From positions 1 to 15,792 of the forward strand of contig CAAFYT010000009.1 of NCBI GenBank assembly GCA_900767325.1: a DNA stretch of 15,792 bases, in the 5' to 3' direction. This DNA comes from Kiritimatiellia bacterium (GTDB lineage Bacteria > Verrucomicrobiota > Kiritimatiellia > RFP12 > UBA1067). Both the position numbers and the translations under genes were made by a program. The notes beneath the pieces were generated by a model. It saw only the letters and a program-made list of their open reading frames with translations, had not been told where the DNA came from and searched no databases. This document shows positions 6,430-15,400 of the stretch, piece by piece (position 1 is the first letter of the stretch; each line of letters starts with the position of its first letter).

Positions 6430-7105
6430 AGCTTTCCTTGCTTTTCAGGACCAATCCGAGGACCGCCCTCCGCACATCGGAGGCACAATCCAAGTGGAAT
6501 TGATAGAATACACCAATCACCCTCGCCGCGTCAAGTGGAATTTGCGGATTTTTTACGTCTCCCATCGGATCGCGCAGGTAGTCCGCGACCTCCTTCGAGA
6601 GCGGAATCACGCGCTCGCCGCGCAGATGAAAGCCGCCCGACTCCGCCTCGACCTCCGGCTCAAGCCCCATCAGCCGCAGCACCTTCAGCTCGAAAGCCAA
6701 CAGGATGCGGAGCTTCTCCTCTCCGGTCGCCTTGTCGAGGAACTCCTCGAGAAGCGCGTACCAGTCCCCGCACTCCACGCCCTGCGGCGCGAATTCGTAG
6801 ACGAGCCGGCGAAAGTAGCCCGCCAGCGCCAGCGCCCTGTAATCCGCCCGAAGCGCCTCGCGCAGCCGGAGCGGCGCGCATTCGCGCAAGGCGTGGATCT
6901 CGCCTCGTGCACGCGCGTAGTAGAGGATGTCGCACGTGTAGTTGAGATCGTATTGCCCGAGCAGGAAGCTCTTCGGCCGTTCTGCGCCCTTGGCGACGGT
7001 CGAGACCTTCCCCTCGCGCGTGAGCCACGTCACGATGTGGCTCGTCTTCGACCAGGGCACGATCGCGAGACAGATCGCCTCGCTCCTGAGCATCTCGCCC
7101 GCCAT
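6428..7105 (-). CDS. recO: DNA repair protein RecO
   Basis: The 225-residue protein fits RecO, which binds DNA and SSB and helps RecR load RecA at gaps (RecFOR pathway). The N-terminal OB-fold part is recognisable in SEAICLAIVPWSKTSHIVTWLTREGKVSTVAKGAERPKS, shown here as family-typical in its order of strands. The helical rest includes LLEEFLDKATGEEKLRILLAFELKVLRLMGLEP. The CxxC zinc cysteines found in many RecO proteins are absent near residues 145-175, as in E. coli RecO. Length is near the normal 230-250. The ATG at 7105 overlaps the last base of the preceding stop codon (TGATG), indicating coupled translation. No signal peptide is seen. Confidence 0.88.
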   Translation of the reverse strand: MAGEMLRSEAICLAIVPWSKTSHIVTWLTREGKVSTVAKGAERPKSFLLGQYDLNYTCDILYYARARGEIHALRECAPLRLREALRADYRALALAGYFRRLVYEFAPQGVECGDWYALLEEFLDKATGEEKLRILLAFELKVLRLMGLEPEVEAESGGFHLRGERVIPLSKEVADYLRDPMGDVKNPQIPLDAARVIGVFYQFHLDCASDVRRAVLGLVLKSKES

Positions 7106-8040
7106 CAGTTGAACCCCGGCAGCCGCGTCTGCTCCGTCACGCAGACCTTGCGCCCTTTCGAGAGCGTGCGATCCGACGTGTCGTACACGACGAACTTGAT
7201 GCCCTCGAAGCGCTTCGAGAGCTCGGAGCGGATGTAGCTCGAAACCGTCTTCACGTTCCCCACGTCATCATCCGAGAAGCCGATCGAGACGGCCCGATCG
7301 AGACGACCCGACCGGCGCAGCATGTGGAAGACGTGCTCGACGAAATCGCGGATCGCGAACTCCTTCGCGAGCTCGGGATGCGCGGCGGTCGTCGAGCGCG
7401 CGAGCTTCTCCTTGTAGATCGGGTCGCTCGCCATCTTCTGCCTGAAGCCCGCGTACGTCACCGCCGAATAGCGGCACATCGAAAGGTAGTAGTCGAGCTC
7501 TTCGGCGTCCGTGCCGAACTCGCCATCGCCCACGCCGTCGATCCACTGCCGATAGCCGCGCAGGTTGGACATCATCTCGGCGCGCTCCTCCTCGCTGAGC
7601 GCGAAGCGGATGAACACGCGAACGGCCTTCTCGATCGTCTCGGGAGAATGTCCGCGCGCGGTGACGATCGCGAAGAGCCGGCCTTCGCGCAGGGTCTTTC
7701 GCAGCGCGTTGTAGCTCGGCCCCGGATTCTCGCCGTGCGCGACCTTCTCCAGCGCGGCGATGGTATCCTCGATGAACGTATTGGCGCCGGGACGATCCTC
7801 GAAGTTCCTGAAGGCCGCGGCCCAACCGCCCTCACGCGGCGGGCGGTAGTGCTCAACATCCGACCGGACGAGCGCGAAGGTCGAGGTTGAGACCTCGACC
7901 TGCCGCCACTGGCCGTCGTCATCGCGGTGCTCGAGATGGATGCGCGTGGGCATATGGAGGATGTTGTCGTCCCAATCGAAGATGTAGTACTTGAAATCGC
8001 GCCGGGCGACGTCCGCGTTGACATAGGGGATCTTCTTCAT
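7105..8040 (-). CDS. HAD-superfamily phosphatase-like protein
   Basis: The 311-residue cytoplasmic protein has an arrangement of motifs typical of HAD hydrolases. The nucleophile motif is FDWDDNILHMPT (D22 and D24), motif II is IVTARGHS (T127) and the acidic motif IV is GFSDDDVGNVKT (D257-D259). Between motifs I and II lies a segment of about 100 residues, and between II and IV a large, mostly helical insert (about 135-245), likely a cap domain. The end, RKVCVTEQTRLPGFN, is not a known motif. The substrate is unknown; phosphatase activity is inference. The ATG at 8040 overlaps the rimO stop (ATGA), and its stop overlaps the recO start. A longer in-frame reading to 8970 exists but would overlap rimO in another frame, so the coupled start is preferred. 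Confidence 0.8.
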   Translation of the reverse strand: MKKIPYVNADVARRDFKYYIFDWDDNILHMPTRIHLEHRDDDGQWRQVEVSTSTFALVRSDVEHYRPPREGGWAAAFRNFEDRPGANTFIEDTIAALEKVAHGENPGPSYNALRKTLREGRLFAIVTARGHSPETIEKAVRVFIRFALSEEERAEMMSNLRGYRQWIDGVGDGEFGTDAEELDYYLSMCRYSAVTYAGFRQKMASDPIYKEKLARSTTAAHPELAKEFAIRDFVEHVFHMLRRSGRLDRAVSIGFSDDDVGNVKTVSSYIRSELSKRFEGIKFVVYDTSDRTLSKGRKVCVTEQTRLPGFN

Positions 8041-9272
8041 GCCCGCTCGCCCTCGAAATCGAATCCGCGCGCGCGCACGAGCCGCACGGTGATGAACTCC
8101 CCGACCTCGGCCCGTGCGGCAGGCCCCACGAGCCGCACGACGCCATCGACATCCGGCGCCTGCGACTCCAATCGCGCCACGCCCTCCGCCACGACGAGCG
8201 CCTTGAACGATCGCCCGACGAGCCGCTTCGCCTTCACGCGCCAGATCGCCGCCTGCTGGCGCATCACTTCGCGTGCACGCGCCTCGGCGACGGCCCGCGA
8301 AGGCCGGCCGCGCATCTTCGCGCCCTTTGTGCCTTTCTCGGGCGAATAGGCGAAACAGCCGAGATGGTCGAACTGCATGCGCCGCAGGTCGGCGAGAAGC
8401 TCCGCGAAACGCGCCTCCGTCTCGCCGGGAAAGCCCGTCATGATCGTCGTGCGGATCGTAAGATCCGGCATCAGTTCGCGCAGCACCTCCGCGAATACGC
8501 GCGACGGATCGATGGCCGCCTTCCGGTTCATCCGCAGAAGAACCGCCGGCACGGTGTGCTGGATCGGAATGTCCACATAGCGCGCGGCGTGCTTCGCCGT
8601 CATCAGCCAAACGAGAAAATCCTCCGTGATCTCGCTCGGATAGGAGTAGAGCACCCGGATCCAGAAATCCCCGGGCAGCTTGTCGAGCCGCCGAAGCAGA
8701 TCGACCAGGTTCAGCGACCCCTCGCGCCAGAGCATCGGATCTTGCGCAACGACATTGAGCTCTCGACACCCGCTTGCAAGAAGCGCCTTCGCCTCGCGCA
8801 GAATCGAGTCGAGGGGACGCGAGCGGTACTTGCCGCGAATGAGGGGAATCGCGCAGTAGGCGCAGCGATGCACGCACCCCTCGGCGATCTTCAGGTAGGC
8901 GAACGCCTTGCCCGTGAAGCGAAGCGCCGGCAGTCTCGGCTCCTCCCAGACCTGCGGCACGCCCACCCACTCGTCCACGCCCGGGAACTCGGCGCGTCGC
9001 TCCGGATAGCGCTGCGGATAGCAGCCCGTCACGATCACGCGCCTGAAGTTGCCGCGCGCTTTCAGCGCCAACGCTCGGCGGATCTCGGCCTCGGCCTCCT
9101 CCCGCGCGCTCGCGATGAAGGAGCAGGTGTTGACGATCACCGCATCGGCACGGTTCGGATCGCGCGAGAGAACCGCCCCTGCCTTGAGGAGATTGCCGAC
9201 CCGAACCTGCAGATCGACTGCGTTCTTGGCGCAGCCGAGCGAGACGAGCGAGAGACTTTCACCTTTCTTCAT
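8037..9272 (-). CDS. rimO: Ribosomal protein S12 methylthiotransferase RimO
   Basis: This radical-SAM enzyme of 411 residues is predicted to methylthiolate an aspartate of ribosomal protein S12. The N-terminal domain has cluster cysteines C14 (SLGCAKN), C50 (NTCSF) and C84 (TGCYPQRYPE). The radical-SAM cysteines are C133, C137 and C140 in EGCVHRCAYC. DIPIQH, TTIMTGFPGET and SPEKGTKGAKM follow in the usual order, and a C-terminal TRAM domain is visible in AQAP-DVDGVVRLVG. Length is slightly below the usual 430-450. The common VDSE after the first motif reads VDLQ, so the RimO call rather than MiaB rests on the overall order and the TRAM sequence. No ribosome binding site precedes the ATG; an extended -10 ends eight bases upstream. 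Confidence 0.9.
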   Translation of the reverse strand: MKKGESLSLVSLGCAKNAVDLQVRVGNLLKAGAVLSRDPNRADAVIVNTCSFIASAREEAEAEIRRALALKARGNFRRVIVTGCYPQRYPERRAEFPGVDEWVGVPQVWEEPRLPALRFTGKAFAYLKIAEGCVHRCAYCAIPLIRGKYRSRPLDSILREAKALLASGCRELNVVAQDPMLWREGSLNLVDLLRRLDKLPGDFWIRVLYSYPSEITEDFLVWLMTAKHAARYVDIPIQHTVPAVLLRMNRKAAIDPSRVFAEVLRELMPDLTIRTTIMTGFPGETEARFAELLADLRRMQFDHLGCFAYSPEKGTKGAKMRGRPSRAVAEARAREVMRQQAAIWRVKAKRLVGRSFKALVVAEGVARLESQAPDVDGVVRLVGPAARAEVGEFITVRLVRARGFDFEGERA

Positions 9273-9280
9273 TGCCCGAC

Positions 9281-9289
9281 ATTATATCA
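9281..9289 (-). promoter_or_regulatory. Extended -10 promoter before rimO
   Basis: The minus strand reads TGATATAAT, a perfect extended -10. Its TGA is the stop codon of folC. The hexamer ends eight bases before the rimO ATG, so transcription would begin at or beside the start codon. No -35 match is visible at 16-18 bases, which extended -10 promoters can tolerate. Confidence 0.55.
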
Positions 9290-10489
9290 TACCCGCAGCA
9301 TTTCCGCCGCATCGAAATCGCCGCTTTCCCACGGATAAGCCCCGAGGGCCACAAGCGCCTCGCCCGCCAGAAAGAGCGAACCGCAGATGAGCGCGGGGTC
9401 TTGGGCCGCATCGATCGCCTCCGCCAGCGACCCTGCGCGCGCGGCTTCGAGACCCGCCGCGCGCATGCGAGAGGCGGTCTCGTCGGCCGAGAGGGAGCGC
9501 GGATTGCACGTTCGCACCGCCCAGGCGCGCCGGACGAGCGGCGCGAGAAGCCGCAAGACCTCGTCGACATCCTTGTCGCCGCAGAACCCGGCGATGAGAT
9601 CGTACTTCGCCTCGCCCGAGAGTGCGCGAAGCGACCGTGCGAGCGCGGCGGCGGCGGGCGGATTGTGCGCCCCGTCGATCATGAACTTGCCCACGCGCTG
9701 GAATCGTCCCGGCCAGACCACGTCGCCGAAGCCCTCCGCCTTGACGCCCAGAACCTTCAGCGCCGCCAGCGCCGTCACGGCGTTTTCGCGATTGAATGCG
9801 CCCAGGAGGGAGAAGTCGGCCGGTACCTCGCGTTCGTCCGCGAGATCCGGCGCGTAATGGAACGGCGCGCCGACCTCCTTCGCCCGTGCCTCGACGACGC
9901 GCCGCACGACCGCCTCGTTGCGCGCCAGGACGACCGGCACGCCGGCCTTCAGGATGCCGGCCTTCTCGCCGGCGATCTTCTCCAGCGTATCGCCCAGCCA
10001 GTCGCAATGGTCGAGGCCGATGCCCGTGATCACGCAAAGCTCGCTCGCGCAGACATTGGTGGCGTCGAGGCGCCCGCCGAGCCCGCACTCCAGAACGACC
10101 CGCCCGGCGCTCTGCTCGGCGTAGAGGACGAAGGCCACGGCCGTCAGCGCCTCGAAAAAGGTGACTTCGTCCCCCAATCCGGCAATCGCCGCCTCCACGC
10201 GGCGCGTCGGGCCGGCGAGAAGCGAATCTTCCGCGGGGCGGCCGTCGAGAAAGAAGCGTTCGTTGAGCCGCACGAGGTGGGGCGAGGTGTAGCGGCCGAT
10301 CCGAAAACCGCCGCTCCGCCTCAGCGCCGCATCGAGAATGGCGCACACGGCGCCCTTGCCGTTCGTGCCGGCAACATGAATCGCCCGGAACGCGCGTTGG
10401 GGCTCGCCGAGCGCAGCGCACAGCGCTTTCATCCGGTCGAGACCGAGACGCATGCCGAAGCGTCGGCGCTGTGCGAGATCACCGATCAT
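9287..10489 (-). CDS. folC: Folylpolyglutamate/dihydrofolate synthase FolC
   Basis: The 400-residue cytoplasmic enzyme adds glutamate to folates and may also make dihydrofolate from dihydropteroate. Family motifs appear in order: HVAGTNGKGAV (residues 38-48), YTSPHL (67-72), LECGLGGRLDATNV (133-146), GLDHCDWLG (158-166), EKAGILKAG (175-183), PGRFQ (260-264) and DGAHNP (272-277). The P-loop residue that is normally Ser or Thr (GTNGKGS/T) is Ala47 here, an odd change in a magnesium-binding position. Length is near the usual 420. The ATG at 10489 overlaps the upstream stop as ATGA, indicating coupling. Whether it is bifunctional cannot be decided from sequence. Confidence 0.93.
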   Translation of the reverse strand: MIGDLAQRRRFGMRLGLDRMKALCAALGEPQRAFRAIHVAGTNGKGAVCAILDAALRRSGGFRIGRYTSPHLVRLNERFFLDGRPAEDSLLAGPTRRVEAAIAGLGDEVTFFEALTAVAFVLYAEQSAGRVVLECGLGGRLDATNVCASELCVITGIGLDHCDWLGDTLEKIAGEKAGILKAGVPVVLARNEAVVRRVVEARAKEVGAPFHYAPDLADEREVPADFSLLGAFNRENAVTALAALKVLGVKAEGFGDVVWPGRFQRVGKFMIDGAHNPPAAAALARSLRALSGEAKYDLIAGFCGDKDVDEVLRLLAPLVRRAWAVRTCNPRSLSADETASRMRAAGLEAARAGSLAEAIDAAQDPALICGSLFLAGEALVALGAYPWESGDFDAAEMLRV

Positions 10490-11391
10490 GCCGAAAGCAA
10501 AACCGCCGCCACGGCCATCGCCGCGTAACCAGCGAGAATGGACCAGAGCACGCGATCACTGAGCAGAACCCGCTCGGGACGGCCCACATCGGCCCTGCGC
10601 CACGTCAGATAGGAATAGCGCAGAATCCCCAGAGCCACGAAAACCGATGTCGTCCAGAGGAGCGGAAAGCGCGCCCCCATCTTCGAGGTGAGCGTGTAGA
10701 CGAGGTATTCGCCGAAGGACGCGAGGGCGGCGAGGACGATCAGCGCGAGCAGAACCGCCGGATGATAGCGCTTCAGCACGGCGCGAGACGAACGCGCGAT
10801 CTGCAGCTCGTTCCAGCGTTTGCAGAACGCCAGGAACATCGCCAGGGTGAAGGTGCAGGTCAGAAGCCACGGCGAGATGTACGCCGAGATGATCGCGGCC
10901 CCCGCGACAGCGCGCAGCACGAAGCCGATCGCAAGCGTCACCACGTCGAGATAGGGGATTTTCTTGAGCAGACCCGTGTAGAGACATTGCATCACCACGT
11001 AGACGAGCATGGTCGCGAACGCCAGCGTGCGCGACGGCAGGAAGATCACGACAAGCGCCGGATAGGCGAAGCCCGTCGCGAAGAGGACGAGGGAGACGCG
11101 AATCGCCGTCAGCATCGAGATCTGTCCGGAGGCGATCGGTCGGAGGCGTTTCATCGGGTGGAGGCGATCGGCCTCGTAGTCCGAAAGGTCGTTCAGCAGG
11201 TAGAACGACGAGGAGACGAGCGCGAAGGCCCCCGCCATCGCGAACGCCATCAGAAACGACTCCCAGCCGCGCGCGATCTCCCGCTGCGACGAATCGGCTA
11301 CGGAAAAGAACCACGCCACCATGACGACGCCGTTCTTCGTCCATTGATCGACGCGCAACGCACGCGCCCAGATCCGAATCCGCTCAATCAT
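10486..11391 (-). CDS. UbiA-family transferase, decaprenyl-phosphate phosphoribosyltransferase-like
   Basis: The 301-residue polytopic membrane protein has about nine hydrophobic segments. The first Asp-rich motif is NDLSDYEADRLHPMKRLRPIASG (N67, D68, D71, D75), in the form typical of enzymes that transfer phosphoribose from PRPP to polyprenyl phosphate (Rv3806c type). The second is LLKKIPYLDVVTLAIGFVLRAVAG (D149), given here in separate parts: YLDVVTLA and GFVLRAVAGA. In mycobacteria this makes the precursor of decaprenyl-phospho-arabinose, a sugar donor for the cell wall; other bacteria use it for surface glycans. The ATG at 11391 has GGAG eight bases upstream and overlaps the upstream gene by eight bases. 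The GT-C-like protein two genes upstream would be a fitting user of such a donor. Quinone-type UbiA is the alternative, less likely. Confidence 0.85.
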   Translation of the reverse strand: MIERIRIWARALRVDQWTKNGVVMVAWFFSVADSSQREIARGWESFLMAFAMAGAFALVSSSFYLLNDLSDYEADRLHPMKRLRPIASGQISMLTAIRVSLVLFATGFAYPALVVIFLPSRTLAFATMLVYVVMQCLYTGLLKKIPYLDVVTLAIGFVLRAVAGAAIISAYISPWLLTCTFTLAMFLAFCKRWNELQIARSSRAVLKRYHPAVLLALIVLAALASFGEYLVYTLTSKMGARFPLLWTTSVFVALGILRYSYLTWRRADVGRPERVLLSDRVLWSILAGYAAMAVAAVLLSA

Positions 11392-12469
11392 TGTCCGTGC
11401 TCCAGCGAATCAGCCCCCAAAAGAGCGAATGGCGCGTTTCGCGCGCATCGCTCTCCGTCTCGTAAAGCGTCCAGAACTTCGCCCAGTTGCGATCGACCGC
11501 ATCGGTCCAGCGGATCGGAAGGAGCGAAAGGAATCGCCCACGGGTCGTGCCGTCCGCATCCGTCTTCGCCTCCCAGAACGGCCAGAGCCGGAAATAGTCC
11601 CGTCCATTGACATAGAACGGAAAGACGCGCGTTTCGTCGGGCAGAAACTCGATCAGCCGCCAGCCAAGGCGCGTGATGGTTCCGACATCCTCGTTCTTCA
11701 GGTAGGAGAAGTTCTCGATGTGCTCATAGAACGGAAAGAAGCTCGTGCGGGAACGCTTGCGGAAGCGCTCGATCTCGACGAGCCAGATCGGAAAGCGTCC
11801 GCGCCAGCCGTCAGCCGTCTCGACATACGAGAAAAGCGGCGGCAGGAAGAGCCACTGCTGCTCGCGTTCGCGCGCGACGTGTCCGCCGAGCGGCCAGAGC
11901 ATCCACGCATAGCCCTCGCCCGCGGTATCGCGATCGGGGAAGCAGGTCTTCCAGTTCCAGAGCGGCCAGAGCGCGTACTGGTGATCGTCGGCGCGGTTGT
12001 GGCTGAAGCCGTAGAGCGGAAAGAACCCCCACGATCCATCATCCCGCCAATGAATGAGGGGAAAGAGAACGGCGTTGGATGTCATCCACCTCTCCTCGCT
12101 CGGCCGCGGCATCTTGTATTGAGTCCAGAGCGGCCAGAGCGCGAACTTGAGATCGTGCATCAGCAGGAAGTGGGGATGGTAGCCCACGAGCGGAAAAAGT
12201 CCTGCGTACGACTCCCCTTCGCGCGTTCGCCCGTTCCACCAAATCGGCAGGATCTCGAATTGGTAATCGTCCAAATCGGAATGATCCTGATAATGCATGA
12301 GGAAGCAGAAGCGCCACCATTCACCATGAGAGGTGAAGAGCGGCCAGAGCACGTCCGTCGTATCCCCTTCCCGGGAGAAGAACGGCCGCACCGCGACATA
12401 ATCCTGCTTCTGCTGGTAGAACGGCAGGATCTCGAACGCCGCCGCCAGAATGAGCAGACTACTGAGCAT
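11384..12469 (-). CDS. Repeat protein with aromatic-Pro (LWPLF-like) motifs
   Basis: I do not recognise a named family. The 361-residue protein has about 17 copies of a motif of the form hydrophobic-aromatic-Pro-hydrophobic-aromatic: RPFF (28), LWPLF (41), LPIWW (74), LFPLVG (91), LWPLW (111), LFPLI (135), FFPLYG (149), LWPLW (167), LWPLG (191), LPPLF (209), FPIWL (226), FFPFYE (244), VFPFYV (282), LWPFWE (295), LLPIRW (316) and LFWGLIRW (349). Spacing is 13-38 residues, with polar, charged stretches between, as in a beta-propeller, beta-helix or barrel. The N-terminus MLSSLLILAAAFEIL is a short signal-like segment, so export is likely. GAGG precedes the ATG by nine bases. The gene overlaps both neighbours (11 and 8 bases), which ties it to the membrane glycosyltransferase-like protein and the UbiA-like enzyme. 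Confidence 0.75.
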   Translation of the reverse strand: MLSSLLILAAAFEILPFYQQKQDYVAVRPFFSREGDTTDVLWPLFTSHGEWWRFCFLMHYQDHSDLDDYQFEILPIWWNGRTREGESYAGLFPLVGYHPHFLLMHDLKFALWPLWTQYKMPRPSEERWMTSNAVLFPLIHWRDDGSWGFFPLYGFSHNRADDHQYALWPLWNWKTCFPDRDTAGEGYAWMLWPLGGHVAREREQQWLFLPPLFSYVETADGWRGRFPIWLVEIERFRKRSRTSFFPFYEHIENFSYLKNEDVGTITRLGWRLIEFLPDETRVFPFYVNGRDYFRLWPFWEAKTDADGTTRGRFLSLLPIRWTDAVDRNWAKFWTLYETESDARETRHSLFWGLIRWSTDND

Positions 12470-15400
12470 TCCGCTTGACCTCTTCGAACTCGCTGCGCTC
12501 GAAGTCGGTCAGCTCCTTGATGCGCGACTGCACCTTGCGAATCGTCACCTTGGCGTGGGCCTTGTCGTTGTTGCGGATCTGCACGCGGGCGAGCGAGATG
12601 AGCATGCGCACATCGGCCTCGCTGCCATCCTTCAGCTTCGAGAGTTCGCAGGCCTTGCGGATGCAGCTCTCGGCCTCGTCGAGATTGCGGTTCTCGGCCA
12701 TCAGCACGACGCCCAGCGTCTCCCACGCCACATAGAGTTCGGGGGCGGTGTCAACCGCCTGACGCGCGAAGCGCTCCGCCTCGGCGTAGTTCTTCTTGCG
12801 CCGAAGCGTTTCGGCGAGATCGTTGAGGGCCATCGCGACGGGCGGCTCGGCCGTAGCCGCCTTGCGCAAGAACGATTCCGCCTCGTCGAGCGAATTGCGC
12901 CCGAGCGCCAACGAGCCCATCACGTAGTTGGCGAGCGGCGCATTGCGGTTGCGGCGCAGCACGTCGCGCGCGTGCACTTCGGCGCCATCCTTGTCGTCGA
13001 GCGAGATGTCGAGCCCGAGAACAAGGTCTTGCGTGGTGGTGATGTCAGGGCGCTCCTTCGTCGCCCGCAGGAAGGCGTCGCGCGCATCCTTCCGGCTCTT
13101 CTCGCCCTTCTTGAGCAGCATGAAGCCCTTGGTCGCCTGCACGTAGTAGTTGTGGGCCTCGCCAGACGCACGCTCCATTGCGGGAATGATCTCGAGCTCG
13201 AGTTCCTTCTGCAGCGCCGTGCGTTCGCGCTCGCCCGCAGCAGAATCGAGTTGCTGGATGATCACCGCCGCCAGGAGCGACCAGGCCTGCATATCGTTGG
13301 CGTTGGAGTCGGTGATCTTCTTGATCAAGGCCTTGGCGCCCTTCATGTCGTTGCGCATCATCGCCACCATCGCCTGCTCGATCTGCGCCGTGCGCGCATT
13401 CGGCGCGACGGCCAGCGCGCGCTGGAGGTATTCGAGTGCCTTCGCGCTGTTGCCATCGGTCAGTTCGAGGCGCATGAGGCCGATGAGCGCGTCGTGATCC
13501 TTGGCGTTCTGCGTGAGCACGCCCTCGTAGATCTTGCGCGACTGCTTCTTGTCGAACTCGCTCGCGTAGAGGGCGGCCATCATGTTGAGGAGCACGGCCT
13601 TCTTGTCCGTCGGCACGAAGTCGATCGCGCGGCGGATCTGGCGGAGCGCGTCGCCCGGCCGACCCGATTTCGCCCATTCGAAACCGGAGCGCACGAACAT
13701 ATCCGGCGTGCGGATGTAGCCGTAGAACATCCCGAGGCGCCAGAGGATGTAGCGGCGCTTGGGATCGTCCACGGCGTTCTTCAGCATCCGCTCGAGCTCG
13801 AGCTGGTTCTTCATCGCGGCCGGATGGCGGCTGCCGACCATCGCCACCTCGTTGAACACCGCGCAGATGTTGTCGCGGTCGATCTCCTTCAGCACCAGCT
13901 CGTACATCGCGAATGCCTCATCGTCGAGGTGCTGATCCTGCAGCCACACGCCGCGGTTATTCGCCACGAAGCCGAGGTGACGACGAAGCGAGAGCCGCAG
14001 ACGATCGACCGGGTTCGAGATGTCGCGATCGCGATAACTGCCCCAGCCCTTGGGCGCCTTCAGGATCTCGTCGAAATCCTTCCAGTCCTTCGCCCAATCG
14101 GGCACGCGACTCGGATCGGCGCCGAAGAACAGAAACTCGGGTATCGGCGAGAGCTTGCCCGAATACCACAGATCCGGCGCACCGAAGATCACGACGTTCT
14201 TCGCGGCGGACGGATCCTCGGAGAACCAGTCCTGCACGAACGGCAATACGCCGAGCGAGAGGGAAAGGCGCAACTCGCCGTTGCGCTCGCCCCCCACGTT
14301 CTCGGCGCGAACAACCTCGGAGAGCGCCTCCAGGTAGTCGTCGTCGAGGTCGCGCGAAAGAGAGACGATACGGATATCGCGCCCCTCTTCGTGCGCCACG
14401 AGCTTGAGGTGGCTGTCGAGCGTGCCATCGGTCACGATCCAGCGCCGATCGCCCATATCCTTGATGATCTTACGGGCCACGATGTCGGCGAACTCGCCGA
14501 TGTCCCCATCGAACGCGAAGAGGTTCCAGAGCGAGGAGACCGTCATGACGAACGCCAGCACCGCGCCGAGGACGAGCCCCGTGACGCTCGTCCTGAGAAG
14601 CCACCAATACGCCAGCAGATACCCCGCGACCGCCGCGACGAACGCGCTCGTGACGACCGGCAGCACGCCGAACGGCTCCATCAGGGACGACGGCGAGAAC
14701 GGCGTCGCGATCGCGAGGATCATCACGAACGACATCGCCCCGTGGAAGATCCACTGCACGAGACCGACCCTCTCGTTGTAGGAGCGCAAGCCCGAAAAGA
14801 GCGAGATGCCGAAGGGAACCGTCGCGAAGATCAGGACGAAGAACCAGCCCGGCGTCTTGTAGTACGCGCGGAACTCGACGGCGATGCGCTTGAGGAAATC
14901 GGACGTTTCGATGCCGAAGGCGGTCAGGGCCAGCGACAGCGTGAGGAAAAACGCCGCCAGCGCGATGAACAGCGCCAGATAGGGCTTGCGCTTGCGGTTG
15001 ATCGCCGCATAGGCGATCGCCAGCAGGTAACCCGGGGCGAAGATGAGGAAGATCACCGAATCGCAGAACCCGAGCGCCGCCATCACGCCCATGCCGACGG
15101 CCAGGAGAGACGCGGGGAGCTTGGCGTTCCTGAAGAACGGCAGCGCGAGCGCGAAGATCGCCATCGCCCACACGAAGTCGAAGAGGCGCGGTTCGAGATG
15201 AGTCGCCGCCGAGCGAACAGCCGGCGTCAGCATGAAGACGACGGCCGCGCTCGTCGCCGCGATTCGCGCGATCTCGTTCTTGCGCGGCAAGACGTTCGCG
15301 CCCCGAACGCCCCAGCCGACGTAGGCGAACACCAGGCGAAAGACCAACACGACCGCGAGGATGCCGCAGATCGGCGCAAGCAGATTCCCCGCGCCCAGCG

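Noticed and set aside
5318..7237. 639-residue plus-strand open frame across the parvulin and recO genes
   Set aside because: It spans two well-supported minus-strand genes and translates to repetitive Leu/Arg/Asp sequence without domains.
8041..8970. N-terminal extension of the HAD-like protein
   Set aside because: The frame is open but lies wholly within rimO in another frame, and the added residues are Arg/Gly/Ala-rich shadow sequence. The ATGA-coupled start at 8040 is better.
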